NCBI RefSeq assembly: GCF_921293095.1
Contig: NC_060248.1
Location: 138,768,972-138,832,971, forward strand
Length of the DNA stretch: 64,000 nt
DNA from: Ischnura elegans
Lineage: Eukaryota > Arthropoda > Insecta > Odonata > Coenagrionidae
Reading direction: 5' to 3'
The notes under the pieces: model-generated
The model's input: only the letters and a program-made list of their open reading frames with translations
Databases searched by the model: none
What the model was told of the DNA's origin: nothing
Translations under genes and position numbers: made by a program
Part shown: positions 13,393-24,295 of the stretch, piece after piece
Layout: every line of letters begins with the position of its first letter
Numbering within the stretch: position 1 is the stretch's first letter

Positions 13393-13454
13393 TCTCTGGG
13401 TTTCCGTCCGGGTTAGGCTCCCCAATTTCTGCCGACGTTTCGATGGACGCGTCT
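13393..13454 (+). repeat. Penelope-associated GGTTTCC..CCGACGTTTCGA module
   Basis: The order GGGTTTCCGTCCGGGTTAGG, then GCCGACGTTTCGATGGACG, is shared with 41433-41490, 48611-48657 and, inverted, 42241-42315. One of those copies abuts a GIY-YIG coding fragment, so the module is probably non-coding sequence of a Penelope-like family. Confidence 0.55.
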
Positions 13455-13622
13455 CACTAACAGTATGTCGGAAGTCCGAGAAAAATTCATGGCATATAAA
13501 TTGCTATTCCCGTAAATACTGGGGGGCGGAAATGTTTCTCTAGGGCATGAAATTAACTGCAGGGGAATGGTGTGGCCAATTTTCTTCAATAAAAACCTTC
13601 AGTTTGTATTTATGCAGTAGTT

Positions 13623-13666
13623 AGTAGGAAATAAGTTACATTTATAAATGTAACTTATTTCCTACT
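13623..13666. repeat. Perfect 44-bp palindrome
   Basis: AGTAGGAAATAAGTTACATT begins a 22-bp arm followed directly by its exact reverse complement, with no loop. It could form a cruciform or be a remnant of a hairpin-type MITE. Confidence 0.9.
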
Positions 13667-13679
13667 ATCTTTCATCTGT

Positions 13680-14300
13680 TGAGGCGTTAGACCTATTTAC
13701 CACTCACAATAAATCTCCAGCTATTTTCCACACGTTGATATGACCGGTTAGATCCAACTTCGCATTACCTCTTTTTGGGGTGAATCAGGTAGACTCAACT
13801 GGATCTGAACCTCTCTGCTCGAGTAAAGTGCCCATATACCAATACATACCATTCTACCTCCTAACCTTTAAGATCCCACCTCTTGTCCTTGCTTCGGCCT
13901 GCACTAACCAACCAGGACAAGAAATGAACTTCTCGGCCTAAACTAGGATCTTATCTTCGAATAACTCCTATATTTTAAGCTTTGGTTTTTCTTTTGTCTC
14001 TAGACAGGTTTGTTTTCCTTGCCTAACTTTTGCAAAGCAGCTATCGGTCTTCTACAACTCCTTACACACCTCTTAGAACTCATTTTCAGTGACGTCGCCT
14101 TGCCACAGCTCCGTTGCTTATCAGTTGCCAGCCCTAGTTAACAGCTTCGATTTATTATGCGAAAAAAATGTGCTCATACAAAAACTATCACGTAGTGCCC
14201 AACATCAGCGCTGATATTCAGTTTTAGTTTTTAAGAGGACGCATACCTCGAGCTCAGTCGGTCTTTTTTGTGACGGATTACTAGCTTAAAACTCATGTAC
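13680..14300. other. No gene recognised
   Basis: Mixed-composition sequence before the Gypsy remnant. It could contain the element's 5' part but no LTR was recognised. Confidence 0.35.
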
Positions 14301-14304
14301 CAAC

Positions 14305-14985
14305 TTGGAATTTTCAGGGTGCATAAAAGAGATCTGCAAGCCAGCTGAGATGGGGAAACATCAGGCTGAGACCCTGCAAGGAGCCAAACCCGTGGATGCA
14401 GTCAGCAGGAAAAGAACGAGAGCTGAAGCATTGAAGGATTCAGTGAGGCATACTGATAAGTACCTACCTGAGACAGTAGTGAATTTGTGTAAAACGTGCA
14501 ATTTTAAGCATAAAAAAGGAGAATGTCGAGCATTTGGTAAAATTTTCAATAATTGTGGAAAGCAAAATCATTTTGCAATTGCATGTAAATTTAGAAAATT
14601 GTATAATAATACTAAAGTAAAATCAGTTGACTTATCTGCCCCAGACGTAATTGTTGAACACGATCTTAATGATTTTGTAATTGAAAGTGTTGTGAACAGT
14701 TTAAGAATGAAAGATGATTCGAATGTCTGGTCTGAGACTATTAATGTTAATGGTGTAAACGTCAAATTTAACCTAGATATCGGTGCTCAAGTGAATGTTT
14801 TGCCTCACAGAATACTGACACATTGTAAAAGTGATAATTTGATGAAGGTGGAATTGAAACCCACGTCATAAATATTAGAATCATTTGATGGTCATAAAGT
14901 GAAGCCACTTGGAGTGGCAAGTCAAAACACTACGCAGAGGAATTTTCAAATGTTCTGGATTTCTGGATTCCGGATTTGAGGTCCT
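14305..14985 (+). pseudogene. Gypsy-type retrotransposon gag-pol remnant
   Basis: The frame contains a cysteine-rich nucleocapsid-like region ('CKTCNFKHKKGEC', then 'CGKQNHFAIAC') followed 85-90 residues later by 'FNLDIGAQVNVLP', the active-site loop of a retroviral-type aspartic protease. Order and spacing match invertebrate Ty3/Gypsy polyproteins, in which gag, zinc knuckles and protease precede RT. The knuckle lacks its first expected Cys (Phe present) and the protease has Ile in place of the usual Thr/Ser of the DTGA loop. The frame stops at about 14869 and homology-like sequence ('ILESFDGHKVKPLG') continues in frame beyond the stop. RT, integrase and LTRs were not found, so this is a dead 5' fragment. 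Confidence 0.75.
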
Positions 14986-15428
14986 CAACTGTAATATGTT
15001 CATCAAGAATCGCTCTTTTTACTGAAAAGGATGAAAATTAACAGTAAAATCTACCTTTTTATCTAAATGAATTAATGAACCAGAACTTAACAACATCACT
15101 AACTCATGAAAAATAAGTGGTAAATTTTGCATTTTTTCACTTAAAAGTTATGAGAAAATGACTGAATGAGAAATACCTTTTTTGTCATGACTTATCTTTT
15201 CCATCCACGAACAGAATTGCCTGGTAGAATTGTAATGTTGGGTCTGACTGAAGGACCCCATAGGAAATGAACATGAGCTCTCGAACAGGAGCTGATTTTT
15301 TTCCCTTACCTTACACTCAATAGATGTTGGATGAAGAACATAATATTAGAATACCACTACATTTCCGGGTCCGACAGAAACGACAAATTGAGAGAGATAT
15401 GAGAGAGAGATAGAGAAAAAATTGATTA

Positions 15429-15505
15429 CTTCGGACTTGAACCCTCGCAAAATTTTCATTAAGTTACAGCGCACAGTATAGACCCACTTGGCTACGGAGC
15501 CATGT
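15429..15505 (-). repeat. tRNA-derived SINE head
   Basis: On the minus strand the sequence carries an A-box-like TAGCCAAGTGGG and a B-box GGTTCAAGTCC at tRNA-like spacing, the internal RNA polymerase III promoter. It does not fold as an intact tRNA with a clear anticodon arm, so a tRNA-derived SINE or tRNA pseudogene is favoured. Confidence 0.5.
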
Positions 15506-15624
15506 ATTGTTCAAATTTCCCTCCCACTGGTGCAATAGAAAATACCGAAACTCGATTTCAAAACTGTGGCGAAAGTGGCGCCGCACCATTTGTTGCAATA
15601 CTTTTGAATCCGACTGTACTTATT

Positions 15625-16385
15625 CACCAAATGTCATTGGTCCAACGGAAAAGCTATTGAAGTTATGCCAATTTACGTATTTGCTGTAATAATCAAATCG
15701 ATTTTTCGATCATACTGACATCTGTACTGTAAAATCCGCAATGCTATTGGTTTAACTTTCAGTCTATGGGTATCTACTATATAATACCTGGTCAACTATG
15801 CCCATGGATATAAAATCCTATATGTTATAGCAGTTCGATATATTTGAAGAAAAAGCATATTCGATATATATCGCACGTAAGACTACGTACAAAAAAATTT
15901 TCTGTTGGGCATTCTGAAGAATACCAAGATGTGCACATTCGCCAAATTTCATTGGTCCAACGGGTATACTTTTCAAGTTATACCAATTTGTGTATTTGCT
16001 ATAATAACTGAATCAATTTTTCGATCATACTGACATCTGTACTGTAAAATCCGCTATGCTATTGGTTTAAAATCCAGTCTATGGGTATCTACTATTTAAT
16101 CCCTAGTCAACCATGTCCTTGGATGTAAAATCCTACATGTTATAGCAATTCGATATATTTTAAGAAATAGTTGATTCGATATATATCGAACGTGAGACTG
16201 TATACAAAACATATTACCATTGACCATTGTGAGGAATACCAAGATGTTCCCGTTCACCAAGTTTCATTGGTCCAACGTATACACTAATCAAGTTATGCCA
16301 ATTTGCGTATGTATTTGCTATACTAATCGAATCGTACTTTCGACTATACTGACATCTGTACTGTAAAATCCGCAATCCTATTGTA
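15625..16385 (+). repeat. Tandem repeat, ~317-bp period
   Basis: The block TGACATCTGTACTGTAAAAT recurs at about 15716, 16031 and 16350, and 'TTTCATTGGTCCAACG' and 'TTCGATATAT' recur at matching offsets. About two and a half units are present, with moderate divergence. There is no coding potential. Confidence 0.85.
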
Positions 16386-17640
16386 TCCCTTCCATTCTAT
16401 GGTCACTCTGTTATCCCTGCCTTCTCTACTATCCCAGCTTTCAAAATTTAGCCTATGTTCTTATATTGGTGACCTTGATAGACGCGATGCGAGTATTTCT
16501 TACGGGGGCCTATTACAAAAAGATTTAAATTCATATTGATATGTCTGCATTAGGAAACATTACTCATCTAAATAATTTATGTGTACGCATAATTCATTCC
16601 TTCCCTTACGTATTGTTAAAATTTTTATCCCCGTAACTATGTAAATAGGTCTGAAAAATGGCTCCATCGAATGCAACCTTGTATCGATATTAACTTCGAC
16701 TCTAATCAATCGACCCGCTTGATTTAACTTTTGTCGGATGAATGACATTATCAGTTGCATTGTGTAAGACTTTCATGTTCAAAACTTGATTAACAAAAAG
16801 TTATTAGCGATTAAAGCGTATCCAAGGAGATTGGTATCGATAGAACTCGCACATGAATCGATCGAGCGGAATTATCATCATTAAAAAAGTTGACTATTGT
16901 AATGATGCTATTGCCCTGAAAATTTCATTCATCTAGCTGAAATGATTTCTAAGATATTTAAGGTTGTATGCTCCACAAAAAAATGGCGACAATCATTTTT
17001 CGCGAGCAGGATATTTTTCGGAATTTAAATATGAATTATCCAAGAGGGATACGGAGAAAGTAATCTGAAACGTTAGGGTTCAAAGAACCCTAAACGGTTT
17101 TTCTAGAAGATTCCAAATTTTCACATGGCACATGTCTCAAGGCCAAAATCCGAGTTTGAAAATTCGCCCATCACGACAATGTAAAATCGAAATCGTTTAT
17201 TCCTCGGAATGGTTTCGACACATGAAAATTACAAGATAGCCAAAAAATCAACCAAAAAATCCTGCACCTTATATTTCAAGGAATTTGTCCAACGATTATT
17301 GCAAGTTGGTCAAAAAAATTCCTAAACTTTTTCCATAAGAAAAGCATAGAAAACGTTCAAAAAATTATAAAAAATACTAAATATGAATTCGTCGCTATGA
17401 CAACCGTACCAAAAAATCGACCAAAAAATCTACTTTACGTCCATTGAATATCATGTTCCTCAGACTTGATAAAGTACAAAATAAGAGCGAAAATGTTTTA
17501 GTTCCATAATTCCATAAGGCTCCCATGTTATTTCAAGTCGATATATCTCGAAAACAAATCGACTTTTTCAAGTTTTCAGAATTTTTGTCCCGATGAATTT
17601 TTTTTACTTTTACGTTCATTAAGCCAAATACCCACGCCTA
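16386..17640. other. No gene recognised
   Basis: AT-rich. Repeated short phrases such as 'AAAAAATCNACCAAAAAATC' around 17240-17430 suggest old repeat DNA. Confidence 0.35.
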
Positions 17641-17649
17641 TCATAGTTT

Positions 17650-18885
17650 GGGCTGCGAAATTGTATCAATGAGTCAGTCAGTCAATCGATTTGCCATCTT
17701 ATATTAGCTTAAAGTCGAAAATCGCGTTGGTTAGAACACTTACAACTCGAGAACGGCTGCACCGATCTTAGTGATATTGGGCTCTTTGGGTTCGTCTCAG
17801 CGCCGGATAACATATAGACTATTAAAAATTGGAAAAGTTCTCAAAAAAAATTCATCTGTATCTTTGAGATATGTTTTTAGGAGTTGATTGTTAAGACGGT
17901 CAAAAAAATAAGATTTATTTTGTTTGTGATTTATTTTGTTTTTACTAATGTATTGACTGATCTTTTTGACAATATTTAAAAAAATTCAATGATCAAACAT
18001 GTTAAATATATTAAAGTAATATTAAAATAATTTAATTAGAGGTAAGATCAGCTCAAATTGAGTTGCCAACAAAAACATAACTACCGTGTGTGTAAACAAA
18101 TCTCCAAGCAATTGTTGATTATCAGTAATCTTGCAGTAGTCACAGTAGATTTCATAGTAGAAAACGTAATTCAATTGACTGACATCATCGATTACTGCAC
18201 CGTGATGTCAGTTTATTTCGGAACGGTTTGGCAGTACTGCCAGTTAATTTCGGAACGCACCCTAGATTACCGGTCAGTTTTTTTGCTGCGTATTATAATG
18301 CCTCGACGCAGAAGATCTCATCTTTCCCAGCAAACCCTTACTGCAATGAGGCTCCGAAACATTATGAATGAATCCATCGCCGAAGAAAGAGAAAACGCAC
18401 GCGAAGAAAGTCGCGTTATTATGACCGGCTTCGATCTTTTCAAACAGAAGAGGAGCGAGAGGAGACCCGTGAAACGGCCCGGATGGCAATGAGAAATTGT
18501 CGAGCTCAACGTAGAGACCAACAGCGACATAATCTTCGGCAAGTTGCTTCAAGTGTTGATTTGAATCGAGCAGCGTTTCTTTACGATTGCACAATTGATT
18601 ATCCTTTCGTTCGCATTGGTCAAATGGACGTTGCTTGCGAGCATTGTGGTGCTTTAAAGTTCGCTGGAGAAACGCATGGATTGTGCTGCCTTAATGGCAA
18701 AGTTAAACTCCCATTATTGACTTCGCCACCTGAGCCATTACGTTCATTGCTTTCCGGTGAAACACCATAATCACGGAGTTTTCCTGCGAACACCTAAAAA
18801 TACAATGGCTGTTTTCAAATGACTTCATTTGGGGCTAACATTATCCAAGAACCAGGATTTGATCCGATATTCAAGGTAACTTAAC
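17650..18885 (+). mobile_element. Helitron 5' fragment
   Basis: Contains an upstream region with 'AACTCGAGAACGGCTGCACC', a phrase typical of animal Helitron leaders, followed by the N-terminal part of a Helitron helicase-like protein (18298-18880). The Rep and helicase domains are absent. The exact 5'-TC and 3'-CTRR ends were not located. Confidence 0.6.
18298..18880 (+). pseudogene. Helitron helicase-like N-terminal fragment
   Basis: The start is the ATG of 'MPRRRRSHLSQQTLTAMRLR', an Arg-rich N-terminus. A shift near 18480 moves the reading to 'MAMRNCRAQRRDQQRHNLRQ'. It continues with 'AAFLYDCTIDY' and 'CEHCGALKFAGETHGLC', then 'NGKVKLPLL' and 'PPEPLRSLL'. This Cys-His module followed by NGKVKLP..PPEPL is characteristic of the segment preceding the Rep domain in animal Helitron proteins, which nick and unwind DNA for rolling-circle-like transposition. 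A stop after 'SGETP' and a further frame shift precede 'YNGCFQMTSFGANI', the next expected motif. Sequence similarity ends at about 18880, where the rest of the element is missing. Confidence 0.7.
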
Positions 18886-19527
18886 CCATTATTCCCCAGA
18901 CTGTGTGTAGCGGTTTTAACTTTAGTTTTTTCGTATTTTCTAGTTTATTTTGGCCTAATTAAGATATATATTCAATAAAATAAATTATTATCAACATATT
19001 AAATGATTTTCATAATGTTGCGTTTACGCAACGCTGGGAAAACTCCGGTAAAAATATTCAAAAAGGTTTTTAAAACTTAGGTTTTATATTTTATTTTTTA
19101 CCGTGATTTGCATACTCAACATCTTCGCCGGGAGTTATCAGTATTCCTTTGATAAAATGCTTTATTCTGTCTTGACGAACATGCTGGGGTTTGTCCTTTG
19201 TCCGAGGGCGTCCCGCATATGCGCTCCGATTTTTATGCCAAACTTCATCAGTCTTTATTTTGGAAACTTCTTTCTGCTACAGTAAAATTCTTACGATCTC
19301 AGACCGGAAGTCTCTAGGGAATGGCTTTACCCGCGACTAATTTGTAAAATCGTTACGCAATCACCATTGCTCTATCTAGCTCATTTATGAATAGAGTCCA
19401 CAACCATTGCCCCTAATCTGGATAAGGTAACATGCTACAGAGTTATATATGATTTTACACTTTCCCGGCGAACAACTTTAGAAAAATCTTCTCAGGATAC
19501 CGCGCGGGTTAGATTATTTAAGAGCGC
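18886..19527. other. No gene recognised
   Basis: Spacer between the Helitron fragment and the CGACG duplication. One 60-residue frame (19103-19285) has no domain. Confidence 0.35.
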
Positions 19528-19532
19528 CGACG
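19528..19532. repeat. Target-site duplication CGACG, left
   Basis: Identical to 24291-24295 and adjacent to the CACAGTG terminus. Confidence 0.9.
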
Positions 19533-20504
19533 CACAGTGGGCGGAAATCGGAAAGAGCCGGACAAAATTACAAAATGGCTTTTTTTGAGTTATAAACTTG
19601 AAACTTCGCAGGTATACACAAAAATGATTAAAGTTTATTGATATGTACTTCATTTGACATAGATCCTACTCGTTATTGAGATACAGAGGCTCAAACGTGA
19701 GCAAATTTCCATAAAAACGCCCGTCTTCAATTTTCTCTGAAAATCTTCCAAAGTAAGTGAATGGTGAAGTTATGGGTGGATTCTTGCCGAATAAAAAACC
19801 ACATAATCTGTTAGCATGGTGTTTTTTATTTAATTTTCCGTAATCTTAAAGAATACAGCCCATAAATTCTTACCGTGCAGTAACAAAATGGCGGATACTG
19901 TTTTTCGACGAAGTTTTACATTTAGGTAGAGTTTCAAATAGGTTTTCGGCAAGGTCGCGCAGAGTAACTTATATGAAAGCATTGTTTGAAGATTTCTTGA
20001 GGTCTTTATGCAGTTTTCTTTGAAATAAGTTTGCGTCGCCGGAAATTACATTGATTTTTCGATCGCGCGGCAGGGTTCTTCTCCGCGCGTCGGGAGTTGG
20101 ATTAGCCGCGCCGCGGTAAGGTTATTGAAGCTGTATGGGTTTTAACGCTCAGCATTCACCGTTTTTATGTTTTGCTTCAAGACACCGATTCTCAAATGGT
20201 CTATGGTGAAGACAGTGGAGGTTTTTCATGCGATGTACTTGCACGTTTCATCGAAGTTCATTTCGTTATCTTTGGATACGATCGAAGACCATGCTTCTAT
20301 TAAAAGCGTTCAAACCTCGACAAAGTGAGTTGTTTTCCTGGGACTCATACAAAAAGACCTACCAAAAAGATACCAGCTGAAACTCTTATACCTTCTTCAA
20401 TCACCGATCCCTGACCCTCAGGATTGTAGTTTCGAAAACGGTCGTTTTATGACACCGCGGAGTGGAGCCCTTGGCCGTCTTAACGGAGGTATTTCCATGG
20501 GAAC
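19533..20504 (+). repeat. Left inverted repeat of element C, outer part
   Basis: Matches the reverse complement of 23320-24290 with only scattered differences by eye. The terminus is CACAGTG, then 22 bp, then ACAAAATTA. Confidence 0.92.
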
Positions 20505-20899
20505 TTCTAGCTTTTTTAAAATGTGCATCATACCCTCAGTTCTACTTTGACATACAGATTTTCATATCTTTACACGTTTACCATGCGTTCCTCCCCGTGT
20601 ACGCATTAGGGCATTGGATAACCATAGGTTCGACAAATTTATTATTTCTAAATTTTACATAGGCTCCATCCGCCATTCCATAGAAAATGCCACCTCTCAT
20701 TATTACATGACTTGATATCTACAAAATAATATTGGAATTGGTAAAAAAATCATTCAATCGGTAAAAAATATTTGCTCCATTATTTATCGCGGAGGCTGAA
20801 TTTAAGACAAGGCCCTGATGCTCTGAAATTTCTCAATGACTTCCTGACAAAACGCATTCTATGGCAATACCTTAAGAAATGGGTAGAGAGTTCTCGATA
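20505..20899. mobile_element. Insertion in left arm of element C
   Basis: About 395 bp absent from the right arm. The frame at 20462-20662 straddles its edge and is not a gene. No terminal repeat or target duplication was recognised. Confidence 0.65.
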
Positions 20900-21062
20900 T
20901 AATGAATGATTTTTGTGTCGATACAAAAGTTGGCTCGCTGACTCTATAACATTTCCAGAATTTGTTATGCATCACTTTCCCGATACTTCAACGACAGCCG
21001 GTTGAGTATTGTATTTTTGTAAAAATCTATTCCTCTCATATTGATTGACTAAATAAAATTCC
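20900..21062 (+). repeat. Left inverted repeat of element C, inner part
   Basis: Pairs with about 23163-23319 (shared 'AATGAATGATTTTTGTGTCG', 'TTTTTGTAAAAATCTATT') but is visibly more diverged than the outer arms. Confidence 0.8.
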
Positions 21063-21110
21063 CCCTGTAGCTTCATGCTACAAAATTCATATTATATTTG
21101 CCAGGCATTC

Positions 21111-22420
21111 CAGGGCGGCCAAAAAAATGTCGCACCTAATGTGTTAGATCACGCAGAAGAAAATTCAAACTTTAAAAACTACTGCTACTACTGCTGAGCT
21201 TGCTCTCGCGGCATCTGTGAGTTTGAGAGAGAGAGGAGACACTGCAGCAGCTCACCTAATTGCAGAAATAACAACTACGACCCCTTTTCGGGCTAAGAGA
21301 GTTCTTTCAAAGTGGAGGACGAGTGAAAAGGTCCACCCTGAGATGACAGTGGAAGAGGCACTGTCATTGATTATTGCCTCTGATTTGACCAAGCGTCAAC
21401 ATCGGTCTTTTCGTAGGACAGCTCTGAGCCATGGACACGAATAGTATCCCAGTTATGATAGAATAGCGATAGCAAAAAAAGGCAGCTTATAACGAAGGAA
21501 TTAAAATAACTGAGACCATGTGCGAAGTAAACCTTCAAGCACCACTGAACCACACCATATTGGGAACAATAGCCTGCTTAGCCACCACTTCCACCTCTCA
21601 AGATTTAAATGGGGTGGTGAACTACAGATTAATCTCTAAGTACGGTTTTGATGGAAATTCGGGCCACTCTCAATTTAAGCAAATGTGGCAACAAGTGGAT
21701 TCTTCAGATAAATTCCTAGTCATGAGTTCCCTTGTATCTCTTAGTTTGATTAAAAAGCAGCAGGTAACAAAGGCGCTACGGGTAACGACTGAAGTTTCCA
21801 CTTTCTCTAGGTTAATTACATTTATCTCTAAACTTTTGATAAAGAATTTAAATTGCATCGGAGGCACTTCTCACATATAGGCTCTACAATTTCAGATGTT
21901 ACTATCTGGAAAAATCCACTGCCGACGTCGACACGATTTTGTCATCCCATCCGCTTTAGGTGAAAAAAAGAGACAAAAGAAGTTACAAAATCAGAAAGAC
22001 ATTACCTATATCGAAAGGCAGGTGGATGGCCTTAATGATTTCAACTCTGGATTTTACACGATCAAGTTCTGACCATGATCAACGGAAAAGAAATGCTTAC
22101 ATTGCTTACGCTATTTTCCTAATTTTTTCTTAAACCCATATAATTTATTATCCTACAGGGAAGTATAGTCATTTCGAAATTAAGAAAAACGATAGTTTTT
22201 AGTTTGCAACACACTGAAGGACAGCTGAATCATGGGGTTCTAAATCTGCGGTGCAATAGCGTCGGGTATGAATAACTTAGGAGATGTAAAATATCGTTCA
22301 ACTGATATCGATAAATATTCTGTTGGTTTGTGTACGCTGCACTGCCACATATGATTTTCTGAATGCATATTGGATATGTCGTATCGATTGGAATTTAAAG
22401 TGGCATTTGATAATTAAAAT
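21111..22420 (+). pseudogene. RAG1-like transposase remnant (copy C)
   Basis: After a TTCCAG acceptor the reading starts 'GRPKKMSHLMC', equivalent to the GRP motif opening exon 3 in copies A and B. It continues 'AELALAASVSLRERGDTAAA', 'TTTTPFRAKRVLSKWR' and, after stops, 'NGVVNYRLISKYGFDGNSGH', which holds the first catalytic-type Asp (FDG). Further on come 'WKNPLPTSTRFCHPIRFR', 'LTMINGK', 'CGAIASGMNNLGD' (the CxxC zinc pair reduced to one Cys) and 'LCTLHCHI'. Introns at the same places as in A and B can be inferred around 21760-21890 and 22096-22160. Many stops and frameshifts make it a clear pseudogene. The glutamate-bearing C-terminal part is absent. Confidence 0.82.
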
Positions 22421-22983
22421 TTTAATTTATTTTAGTTAGGAAAGGAATGCTTAGAAAATTTTCAGCTAAAATTGATAATATAAATTAAAATAACTATTTT
22501 GAAAAAGATATTCGGGGATTTGTTCAAAAACGTACTTACAGGCAAGTGGAAGTTTGAAATTTCTACGCTCCACAAGCAAATTAAAATCACTTTCACAAAT
22601 TCTGCGCACTAAAGAGAACTTAACTTTCCTTCACCACAGTCAAAGTAGAAATGTGGGTATGATACACGTTTTAAAATATCTAGAAGTTCCCGTGGAATTG
22701 TCTACCTAAACTACCCTGTCTTCATCGTATCTGTTTCAACAACTTTCTAGTGCTTACTGTATGTGCAGAACATGAGATTGTCACGCGATCCATAATATTC
22801 GTCCAAAATAATTTGATTATTTAGTTGCCATCAGTAATCTATGTTCATGATTAGTAATGTTAAGTCACTGAACACTGCATTATTAGCCATCTTCTTGAAC
22901 ATTATTCTCTTCATCTCAAGAGTAAAACATTAGATTTAATGACGCTTTTTGCAGTTGGTTATTTGTTCAATTTGCCGACTTGG

Positions 22984-23045
22984 GTGGCGGCGGGGTAAAA
23001 TGCTCGCCTGTCAAAGAAGTGTCGGGTTCGAGTCCCGCATGGGTA
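22984..23045 (+). repeat. tRNA-derived SINE head inside element C
   Basis: A-box-like TGGCGGCGGGGTAAAATGC and B-box GGTTCGAGTCC (23025-23035) at tRNA-like spacing. No complete cloverleaf was recognised. It lies between the transposase remnant and the right arm. Confidence 0.5.
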
Positions 23046-23162
23046 AGTTTCCTTTATCAAGTGCAACGTTGTCGAAGAATGATTTATTCACGCCATTTAT
23101 GTCAATATTGATCCGTCGGTACGTATGAATAAAGTATGAATTTTGTAACATAAAGCTAAATG

Positions 23163-24290
23163 TGGAATAGTATTTATTCAATAAATTTGAAAGAAATAGA
23201 TTTTTACAAAAATACCAACTCCCGTAGAAGTATTGAGAAAGTAATGCAAAGCATATTCCGGAAATGTTATGGATTCAGCGAGCCAATTTTTAAGCGACAC
23301 AAAAATCATTCATTTTTTCGTTCCCATGGAAATACCTCCGTTAAGATGGCCAAGGGGTCCGCTCCAGGGTGTCATAAAACGACCGTTTTCGAAATTAGAA
23401 TCCTGAGGGTCAGGGATCGGTGATTGAAGAAGGTATAAGGGTTTCAGCTGGTATCTTTTTGGTAGGTCTTTTTGTATGAGTCCCAGGAAAACAACTCACT
23501 TTGTCGAGGTTTGAACGCTTTTAATAGAAGCATGGTCTTCGATCGTATCCAAAGATAACGAAATGAACTTCGATGAAACGTGCAAGTACATCGCATGAAA
23601 AACCTCCACTGTCTTCACCATAGACCATTTGAGAATCGGTGTCTTGAAGCAAAACATAAAAACGGTGAATGCTGAGCGTTAAAACCCATACAGCTTCAAT
23701 AACCTTACCGCGGCGCGGCTAATCCAACTCCCGACGCGCGGAGAAGAACCCTGCCGCGCGATCGAAAAATCAATGTAATTTCCGGCGACGCAAACTTATT
23801 TCAAAGAAAACTGCATAAAGACCTCAAGAAATCTTCAAACAATGCTTTCATATAAGTTACTCTGCGCGACCTTGCCGAAAACCTATTTGAAACTCTACCT
23901 AAATGTAAAACTTCGTCGAAAAACAGTATCCGCCATTTTGTTACTGCACGGTAAGAATTTATGGGCTGTATTCTTTAAGATTACGGAAAATTAAATAAAA
24001 ACACCATGCTAACAGATTATGTGGTTTTTTATTCGGCAAGAATCCACCCATAACTTCACCATTCACTTACTTTGGAAGATTTTCAGAGAAAATTGAAGAC
24101 GGGCGTTTTTATGGAAATTTGCTCACGTTTGAGCCTCTGTATCTCAATAACGAGTAGGATCTATGTCAAATGAAGTACATATCAATAAACTTCAATCATT
24201 TTTGAGTATACCTGCGAAGTTTCAAGTTTATAACTCAAAAAAAGCCATTTTGTAATTTTGTCCGGCTTTTTCCGATTTCCGCCCACTGTG
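23163..24290 (-). repeat. Right inverted repeat of element C
   Basis: 1,128-bp arm ending CACTGTG. 23320-24290 pairs with the outer left arm and 23163-23319 with the inner left segment. Short frames within it are incidental. Confidence 0.92.
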
Positions 24291-24295
24291 CGACG
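24291..24295. repeat. Target-site duplication CGACG, right
   Basis: Matches 19528-19532 exactly and follows CACTGTG. Confidence 0.9.

Larger units (their letters stand above)
19533..24290 (+). mobile_element. RAG1-like (Transib-type) transposon C, complete ends
   Basis: The 4,758-bp element begins CACAGTGGGCGGAAATCGGA and ends with the inverse complement of the same sequence, and is flanked by CGACG at 19528-19532 and 24291-24295. A CACWRTG terminus, 5-bp GC-rich duplication and RAG1-like transposase remnant inside (21111-22420) are the three features expected of Transib, the superfamily from which RAG1 is derived. The inverted repeats are far longer than usual for Transib: 1,128 bp on the right, and 972 plus about 160 bp on the left, split by an insertion. 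Transposase exons upstream of the GRP motif and downstream of the zinc pair are missing, so the copy is non-autonomous and was presumably moved in trans. Confidence 0.88.

Noticed and set aside
22973..23050. Functional tRNA gene
   Set aside because: A and B boxes are present but no complete acceptor/anticodon arms can be drawn; a SINE head or tRNA pseudogene is more likely.
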